DNA of 64,000 nt from Cryptomeria japonica (Eukaryota > Streptophyta > Pinopsida > Cupressales > Cupressaceae), in NCBI RefSeq assembly GCF_030272615.1, contig NC_081410.1, forward strand, positions 253,067,533-253,131,532, read 5' to 3'. How positions within the stretch are numbered: position 1 is the stretch's first letter; each line of letters starts with the position of its first letter. This document shows, piece by piece, positions 57,308 to 64,000 of the stretch. The notes under the pieces were generated by a model that saw only the letters and a program-made list of their open reading frames with translations, had not been told where the DNA came from and did no database searches. The position numbers and the translations under genes are program-made.

Positions 57308-58152
57308 TGTTGGCAATTTTTGTGCCAACCTTAGCAGAGCTCAGATCCAGGATTTCAGTGTGGCTAACGCTTCATGTTAGTTAATAACTATAGCACGTTG
57401 TGTTATCGGTCTCAATAGAGTTAGTTGCTTCTTCAAAAAAATTATAGAGATTCATATAACATGAGGGTTATATGATGTGTTAATAACATGAGTGTTATTG
57501 ACCCCTTTGCCTCATATGTTACATAAACAACTCATGTCAATAACATGTTGTGTTATTGACTGAGTCGTGTTTGCAACATGTTATTTGGCACTGAGTGTTG
57601 GGTCTCAAATCAACAGATTGGATAGGTTCTAAGGAAATTCCAACTCCTATGCTCAAACCCTCCAATTGACTTGGCCAACTTATAGAGTGAACCTATTTGG
57701 TTACTAACTCTCTCACTTTAGGCTCTGCAGGACCTAGGCGGGTATACCTACTCACTAGTTGTTTTCAATGACTAGTGCTTTTTATAGCAGATTAAGTATC
57801 TTGATCTGACTTCCTCCTATCTCAGAATGGCATAAGTTCCTAGGATGGAGATATAGCAGATGAGTTCAAGATTGTTGTTGTAGAAACTATTCGGTCTTTG
57901 TGCTTGAAATTTATATGTATACACTATTACTAATTTACTCTATATTTCCTACTCAGCTACTCCTATTACTTTTAATGTGAAATATGAACTGATGAGTTGT
58001 ATTTTAGAGATGACCAGTGCCTTTCTTTATTGGTTTGGCTACATAGTCTTTATATTTCTTTAGGACTTATTGTGTAAACTTTTGAGATAGTTTTTAAACC
58101 CATCCCCTCTCGGCGAGTTTGTCAGTTACTGTTTCTTATGAACTCTACTTCA
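57308..58152 (+). repeat. LTR-like segment truncating element D
   Basis: Begins TGTTGGCAATTTTTG exactly where the integrase homology stops. It has CCCATCCCCTCTCGG near 58101-58115, like the 3' part of copia LTRs in this window. A CA end about 40 bases later (58151-58152) is possible. No matching target duplication was found, so it may be a truncated LTR. The stretch 57470-57580 holds repeated AATAACATG/GTGTTATT inverted words. Confidence 0.35.
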
Positions 58153-58457
58153 ATGTCTATATTGTAAACCGCTTGAATGAATTTAACCCTAAATTTAAGA
58201 GACCATCCAAGGAAGAAATACAGGGAACAATTACAATTCACAAGTAAATCTTTTTTGATCCAAATCTACAATATGAAACACAAAATTTCACTGGAAGAAC
58301 ACAAATAACCTTATCTCCTTTAGATGATATCACAAGCAACTGCCTGCAGAAAATGTAGTCATCCACAGCACATATGCAAAGGAAAAATGACTGATTATAT
58401 TATATATATTCATCAAAATAGTACAATGGTGTGAGACATGGACCAGCTCTGATACCA
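58153..58457 (-). other. Copia leader remnant with initiator-Met primer site
   Basis: The minus strand reads TGGTATCAGAGCTGG at 58457-58443, directly beside the LTR start at 58458. The A-rich sequence to the left would be the start of an internal region, but no gag follows it. Confidence 0.6.
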
Positions 58458-58923
58458 TGTGAGATTTTGCCAAGATCTAGAGGCAATCGAAAGCACAAAT
58501 AAGAGAGAATAGAATAGATGATAGAAATAAACTGTATTCTATCAAATCAAAATACTGATCAACTGGATCATCAATCGATGTTACATACAATGAATATGAG
58601 CTTGCTTATATAGGCAAGGCTATATGGATATGTGAGCACACAAACATGACATGTGGCTCAATAAGAAACAAGGGTAGGTAGGAAATAGGTGTGGGTAGGT
58701 AGGAGAAATAATATAATATTCCACATGAGGTGGATCACCCACTGAATGTGGAGTGTAACAACAAGATCAACACCATAAAAGGTGGAAATTCTCCTACACA
58801 CACTATCCCAATGTGGCACAAACACCCAAGTGTCTCATACCCAAACTACTATGAAATGCATTTCCTAAGTAAACTTAAGTAATGTGTAATAATATCCATG
58901 ATGAATAATTATTTACACCAACA
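58458..58923 (-). repeat. Copia LTR shared by a left remnant and element E (466 bp)
   Basis: Plus-strand ends TGTGAGATTTTGCC and TTACACCAACA. A primer site lies on its left and a polypurine tract on its right, so it serves as 5' LTR for the left remnant and 3' LTR for element E. The minus-strand TATA box CCTATATAAG is at 58605-58614. Confidence 0.7.
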
Positions 58924-58945
58924 CCCCCCCTTAAGTGCAACTTAG
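58924..58945 (-). promoter_or_regulatory. Polypurine tract of element E
   Basis: The minus strand reads GCACTTAAGGGGGGG directly before the LTR start TGTTGGTG. Same sequence type as in Copia-1. Confidence 0.7.
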
Positions 58946-59146
58946 GGGAATGCACTTAAGTCTACAATCCAACTAAGCAATGCAAGATGGGTCCTGGCTA
59001 CAAGGCCATGTTAGGTACCCATGTACAAATGCAAATGCATGCAAACCAATGCAATGAAATCTCTCACAAAGCAGGGAAAGAGAGAAAAACCCAATGGGAA
59101 AAAACCCTCCCCCAAAAGAGAGATGAAAACTAGATACAAAAAACTC

Positions 59147-61369
59147 TCATAGAAGTATGTGACGGACAAAACCCCATGTGAGGAAAAAGTCCCCCCCCCC
59201 ATATGAGAGAAGAAGAAGAGAGACTAGGAAGCCCCCCCTGAATCTGGAATTTGTACCAATGATAGAAGCTCGAAGATGAATGAAGAAACTGCTCCATGAA
59301 TGTCGAACCACGTTCCTCCCCTTAGGAAGAAGCAAAACCAAAGGTGTATCCATGAAGTCTCCCCAACCATGAAAGGAAGATGGAGAAAAAATACTCATGA
59401 TGAAAGGAATCTCTGAAAACTGCTCAAGTGTCCCCATGTCAATGTTGAAGGGTACCCCCTCCAAAGGTGGTAAACTGTGCCACACTGCTAAAAAAGGCAC
59501 TCCAAGATCTAGTGGAGATGAATGTAGAACAATATCCAAAGACTCGTATGTCTCCTTAAAAGATAAAGAGACCTCCACCAATTGTTGTACAAAAGTATCC
59601 ACATTCATGTCAACCTCTAAAGATTGATCATGTAGAGAATGCACAAGAGGGTCAGAGTGATCCCTCACAACAATCAAAGAAGGATCATCTTCATCAAAGA
59701 GAAGATGAATGTCATGAATGGTGTCTCCCAAATCTACAATGTAGTAGTCCACAAACAAACCTCCAATGTTTGTCAAGTAGGCATCCCAATCAACTGAAGC
59801 TGGAAGACATGAAATATCCTGCTGCACTGAATCATAAGAAGGCAAAACTATCACACTAGCTGCATCATCAGGGGCAATAGGTGGTGTGATATCAATAGAA
59901 GGAGATGAAATGCAAGGCTCAAGAATGGGGTCACATGTGAGAATCCCCAAGTTCAAATGCCCAAAGTTCTCCTCAAAATCTGAATCGTCAACATAGGAAG
60001 AACCAAGCTTATCAATAGTACCAAAATCTGAAAAAGAGTACAAACGAGATGCATGATCAACCACCCCAGTCGCAATAATAGCTCCACTCTCCAAGTCTCT
60101 AATTATAACTAAATCAGTTGTGAACTCCACAATTTTCCTAGTTGCCCCATGTGTGATTTGATAGATGGAAAGAAGATTATTTGTCAAGTGGGGTACACAC
60201 AACACATCATTGAAGGAGTTATCCCCAATGGAAATAGATCCTTTCCCAATCACATCCATGTATGTATGATTGCCCAGGAAAATCTGTGGCATGTTACGAG
60301 GCTCAAATGTAGAAAACATAGACTGTGAAGATGCCATATGATGAGAAGCCCCTGAATCTAGAAGCCATCTCCTTGAATCATGACTTGTAGTAGCACAAAG
60401 AGCTTTTCCCTTTCCTTTATTTGTCCCAAAAGAGTGATCCTTTCCTTTATCCTTGGAAGAAGAAGCTGATGTAGACATTCTAGAAGGTAGGTTGATTCTA
60501 TTCTTCTCAATAAGATTCTTCAACTCATCAATATCCTTCTTATAACAATGATGTTCATCATGTCCTGACTTCTTGCAATATCCACAAAAAAGATTGTCCT
60601 TATATGATTTCCTCTTAGGTGAGAATGGTGAATCATCTTGTTGTGGATAGGAAGATTGTGCTCCATCTTGTTGTGGTTTAGACTTAGGTTGCTTTGGATT
60701 CTTACCTTTTCCTTGATTACTTTGATTCCCTTTGTTAGCCACCAAATCTTGTGACTTTGAAGATTTGAGAATCCCCATTGTGGTCAACTTAGATTGGTCA
60801 AGTATCAACATCTCCGTGAATGAATCAAATGAGGGAGAAGTGTATGAGGAACCTTGAGCTAACCTATGGGTGTGAAAGCTAGATACAAAGGCTGCATACT
60901 CTGAAGGAAGCTTGCCCAACAAGTTATAAACCAATTGAGCATCCTTTTTGTCAATTCCACAATCCTTTAGCTTTGCTCTTAACTCAGTTGCTTTTGTGAC
61001 ATAATCTTGGATTGTATCAAAATCCCTAGGATCCAAAGTTGTGAGTTCGCTATCAAGCTTGTATCCCTTAATCTCATCAACTTGACCATACAATTTCTTA
61101 AAAATATCCCAAGCCTCTTTAATTGTTGTACACTTATCAATGTTAAAAATGAGGTCATCTGATACATACTTTCTAAGTGTTCCAAGTGCCATAGCATTCT
61201 TAGTTAGCCATTCAATTTGAGCATTAGGATTAGCCTTAGGATCAGGTGGTGTTGTTATAGTTTCATTTACATAATGAATGAGTCCTTTTTCCATTAATTT
61301 ACTCCATGCCTTAATCTTCCATGATGCATAATTATGAGGAGTTAAAAGTGGAAATTTAGGAGAACCCAT
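59147..61369 (-). CDS. Gag-protease protein of element E with novel C-terminal region
   Basis: Uninterrupted 740-codon frame, ATG 61369 to TGA 59147, by far the longest in the window. Residues 1-200: copia gag (PKFPLLTPHNYASWKIKAWS; LLGKLPSEYAAFVSSF). Residues 262-275: zinc knuckle CGYCKKSGHDEHHC region (CX2CX4HX4C). Residues 335-350: protease active site WLLDSGASHHM. Residues 370-450: protease remainder and a short GAG-pre-integrase-like stretch (VVDHASRLYSF). Residues 450 to about 690: acidic (Asp/Glu-rich) region I do not recognise. The last 40 residues look like translated 3' untranslated sequence shared with Copia-1. I chose ATG 61369 because MGSPKF starts a typical gag; frame upstream has no ATG. 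It resembles non-autonomous elements with only a gag frame, which would depend on a partner for RT and integrase. Confidence 0.85.
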   Translation of the reverse strand: MGSPKFPLLTPHNYASWKIKAWSKLMEKGLIHYVNETITTPPDPKANPNAQIEWLTKNAMALGTLRKYVSDDLIFNIDKCTTIKEAWDIFKKLYGQVDEIKGYKLDSELTTLDPRDFDTIQDYVTKATELRAKLKDCGIDKKDAQLVYNLLGKLPSEYAAFVSSFHTHRLAQGSSYTSPSFDSFTEMLILDQSKLTTMGILKSSKSQDLVANKGNQSNQGKGKNPKQPKSKPQQDGAQSSYPQQDDSPFSPKRKSYKDNLFCGYCKKSGHDEHHCYKKDIDELKNLIEKNRINLPSRMSTSASSSKDKGKDHSFGTNKGKGKALCATTSHDSRRWLLDSGASHHMASSQSMFSTFEPRNMPQIFLGNHTYMDVIGKGSISIGDNSFNDVLCVPHLTNNLLSIYQITHGATRKIVEFTTDLVIIRDLESGAIIATGVVDHASRLYSFSDFGTIDKLGSSYVDDSDFEENFGHLNLGILTCDPILEPCISSPSIDITPPIAPDDAASVIVLPSYDSVQQDISCLPASVDWDAYLTNIGGLFVDYYIVDLGDTIHDIHLLFDEDDPSLIVVRDHSDPLVHSLHDQSLEVDMNVDTFVQQLVEVSLSFKETYESLDIVLHSSPLDLGVPFLAVWHSLPPLEGVPFNIDMGTLEQFSEIPFIMSIFSPSSFHGWGDFMDTPLVLLLPKGRNVVRHSWSSFFIHLRASIIGTNSRFRGGFLVSLLLLSYGGGDFFLTWGFVRHILL

Positions 61370-62105
61370 AGCACCAAAATGAAAAAACACAAGATAAAGA
61401 GAGGCACAATCACACAAGACACCCCCCCAAAATACTCAATCAAGAAATCCCCCCAAAATGGTGATTTTGGCACTTTATACTTAGTGCATATACAATGGGC
61501 CATTTGCAAAACAAGGCAAAGTGGACTTCTAATTTCAATTTACTACTTCTCAAAATGAGACCTAAGAGATTTCAACAAATACTGCTAGTGATCTAAACTA
61601 AGATCCAAGCAAAATGCAAGTACCAAATATGCCAAAAATGGCCAAATATAGAAAGTACAATTTCTACTTAAAATTACTGCAAACAGATGGCAGATTATGA
61701 AAGTACATGAAAAAATATGCACTTTAAAAAAATGGCACCTGAAAAGGAATCCATATGAGCCCAAATGAAGCCTCCAAAGTTGTAAAAATTGGGATTTCAC
61801 AATTTCCAAAAAATCTATATTCGAAAATCATAAAAATCCTACACCACTGTACACATCACGAAATTCTACCCCAAAACAAAAAAATTGCTCAAAAAAATGA
61901 GTCCGGATGAGTGAGATATCACTGTTTGAAAATTGTCTACAAAATTATAATTTCTAGAAAATTTCCGTCGCAGCGTCAAACTTCAAATGCCTCTAGATTT
62001 GGCCTCCAAAGTCCGATTTGGATGAAACAAAAAGCAAAACTGACTTTCAAGGAGTTTTCTCAAACTGTTACAATGCTTAATAACAAAGTCATGTTGCCCT
62101 AAAAT
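61370..62105 (-). other. Leader of element E (right limit uncertain)
   Basis: AC-rich start with two CAAAATGG/CCCCCCC words (61420-61460), then stretches such as CCTCCAAAGT and GTCCGATTTGGATGAAAC (62005-62030) that look like copia leaders. No primer site is present before the sequence changes character near 62105. Confidence 0.45.
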
Positions 62106-64000
62106 ATATTAATTACCACCTTTGTTAATTTACACTACAATTTTAGGGTTATAACCCTTCACTTTGAGTGATGCAATCTTTCATTTGATTAACCATCTTC
62201 AATAGGTTAAAAATATTTTAATTTTAGTCCCTTTGTATTTCTTGAAGATAGTTTTGATAACTCTCCTTCACTGGCAACTTCTCATAATAATTTTCACTTA
62301 AAAAATAATCCTTCCTTGCACAAACTATGGGTATTAAAAAAATGAGAAAATACCATAATGCATTTCATATGGAAAAAAATATTTAAAAGTGTCTAGTGTG
62401 AATTATCATACTCTTCTTGGTCATTGATAAAATATTTCCTTGATTGAACACTTCACCCACTTCTCATAAATCAAGTAAAAATGTTTTGCTTATTTTTCAC
62501 CTCACGGTGAAATAATCTTTTCTGACCTGATTTTATGTGCATGCTAACAAAGTATCATAATACACTTTATAACATTCACCATGTAAAACTCTTTGAAATA
62601 ATTTTATTTTTTTCAAAATAATTCTTCCCTTTCACAATCAAGTGAAAATACTTCACCCATCTTTTCACCACTAAATTTATTATTCCCACTCCATTCATTC
62701 TTTTAGTATGATTCATTATCATTTCCCTTCAAGTCTTGTAAAATGTTAAAGTAAATACTTTGGGTAGAATAATTCTATCCTTCTAAAATCTTTGAAAACT
62801 ATTACCTCTTCCATCTATAATATTTTTGTCCAACTTCAGTTGAGAGGTTTTATCAATTTATTTGATAATTTATTTTTGCTTAAAACTAGTTTTGATAGAA
62901 TGTCCATAACCTTTTCATTTCTTAACGAAATTAAGAATTTCAAAATGTTCTGGAAAGCTAGTGCCGATGAGAAACTAACCAAGAAAACCATTTTGACAAA
63001 TTCATCTTCATTAATGAGCAGATTTGATCACAATATGATGGGCTCCTTATAGCCTATCATACCATGTCTATTTTACCTTTTAATGAAATAATTCATAAAA
63101 GATACATCTAACTGCATTTTTGCCTTTGTAAAATTAATTACTCTATTGGTGTAATAATACTTCAACTTAGCATATATCAATTCCTCTTCAATATGAAAAT
63201 GGATAAACAATTACCTTTTAAATGTGAAAACGTTTTCTAGAAGGTTTTCATTAATTACCCCTGGTTGATTGTTCTCTCATATAATTTTATTTGTAACTTC
63301 ACACCCACTTAATCTTCACACTTTTACCTTCTTTAAATGAAACACTTTTACTTGGCTGCTATGTTTTTTTCACTTATCAAAATCTCTTTATGAAAGTATA
63401 TTCATCTTTCACTAATATATCTTCTTCATGAAATTTGGTATTACACCTGCTAATTGTATTCACTTGGGGGCCCACCAATATTTTTTATTGTGTTAATCAA
63501 AATATGCAACACTATTTCATTGTAACATACCATTTCAGAGAAGCTATTTTTTGTTATGCAAATTAGCCTTATTTTTTCCATAACACAATTGAGAAAACTC
63601 TTCTGTTTGCGGGGTCCACCACTTTAGCTCATATTAACCAACTTAATGGTTTTTTGATTTACCATCATAGTTTATATATAAGATCATTTCTTATAATACT
63701 CCATAATGATTAATTTAAATCATTTTTGATTGATTTAAATTTTGATTTCTCTTGAGTGTTATTCCTCTTCAAACATATAATGTGGCCATTTCAAATATTA
63801 TTATTGGAGTTCGAATAATAAGCCATTATGGGTTTGCACAGATGAAAGTCGATCCCATTTTAAAACTATATGTTGGGCTCTACTCTTATGGGAGCCGCAT
63901 TTATCCCCACATATAGTAAACATTTGGTTTCAATAATTCAAATATATTGAATTATCAAATTTCATAAAGAAGATGTCTTTCATTAATAAACTTGTAATAG
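62106..64000. other. AT-rich unassigned DNA
   Basis: No gene, LTR end or primer site recognised on either strand. Loosely repeated words such as CTTCACCCA(C/T)TT and AATAATTCTT occur at 62400-62700. An 86-codon open frame (62792-63052) has no recognisable motif and is likely chance. Confidence 0.5.

Larger units (their letters stand above)
58924..62105 (-). mobile_element. Element E: copia-type element with Gag-protease only, 5' end lost
   Basis: Minus-strand unit: leader (62105 to 61370, right limit uncertain), one long frame (61369-59147), a short 3' untranslated region and polypurine tract, then the LTR at 58923-58458. There is no integrase, RT or copia RNase H. Its 3' region resembles that of Copia-1 (ACAAGGCC and GGGAAAAAA-C(C/T)CT words in the same order). 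No 5' LTR or primer site was found to the right. Confidence 0.65.

Noticed and set aside
62792-63052. 86-codon frame near the window end
   Set aside because: AT-rich surroundings, no motif, no neighbouring exon signals. Likely chance.

Overview
The window looks like intergenic DNA from a seed plant with a very large, repeat-rich genome, probably a gymnosperm such as a conifer. That placement is an inference from plant-type tRNA primer sites, long Ty3/gypsy elements of the Tat type (two RNase H domains), nested Ty1/copia elements and the absence of any intact host gene. Nearly all of the 64 kb is LTR retrotransposon. I see no rRNA, no functional tRNA gene and no CRISPR array. Labels A to E, Copia-1 and Copia-2 are mine.

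Layout. (1) 1-4564: element A, the 5' part of a Ty3/gypsy element on the minus strand (gag start, ORF1, long leader, tRNA-Lys primer site, 5' LTR). (2) 4565-8394, continuing at 26287: element B, a plus-strand gypsy relic with an antisense plant-mobile-domain (PMD) gene, polypurine tract and 3' LTR. A is inserted in its PMD gene. (3) 8395-26281: element C, a structurally complete 17.9 kb minus-strand gypsy element inserted in the LTR of B, with a 5-bp target duplication (TAGTT). It has ORF1, gag, protease, RT, RNase H, a second RNase H, integrase, and an antisense PMD gene between pol and the 3' LTR. (4) 27026-33013: Copia-1, complete ends, duplication GTTAG, coding decayed. (5) 33474-40847: Copia-2, complete ends, duplication GAAGA. 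Its gag-pol is one frame of about 1365 codons broken by ten premature stops, all TAG. (6) 40848-43633: an antisense gag relic followed by the 3' end of a further gypsy element. (7) 43634-57307: element D, plus-strand gypsy, interrupted by two solo LTRs (49995-50924 and 54130-55406) and cut off in integrase. (8) 57308-64000: LTR-like sequence, a copia LTR with a primer site on one side and a polypurine tract on the other, and element E, whose open 740-codon gag-protease frame lacks integrase and RT. The last 1.9 kb is AT-rich and unassigned.

The gypsy elements share a modular design. From 5' to 3' (each module not seen in every element): LTR; tRNA primer site, sometimes extended far beyond 18 nt; a leader with degenerate short tandem repeats (GCGCTA type in A and C, TCTTGGTC type in D); ORF1; gag-pol; and at the 3' end an antisense gene, two G-rich boxes, a CTTTGA/TCAAAG hairpin and the polypurine tract. 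The antisense PMD genes have their own TATA-like box, and at least in C the GCGCTA repeats reappear in front of the gene. Decay is mostly by C-to-T type nonsense changes, as expected for methylated, silenced DNA. The single long open frame, in E, stands out.
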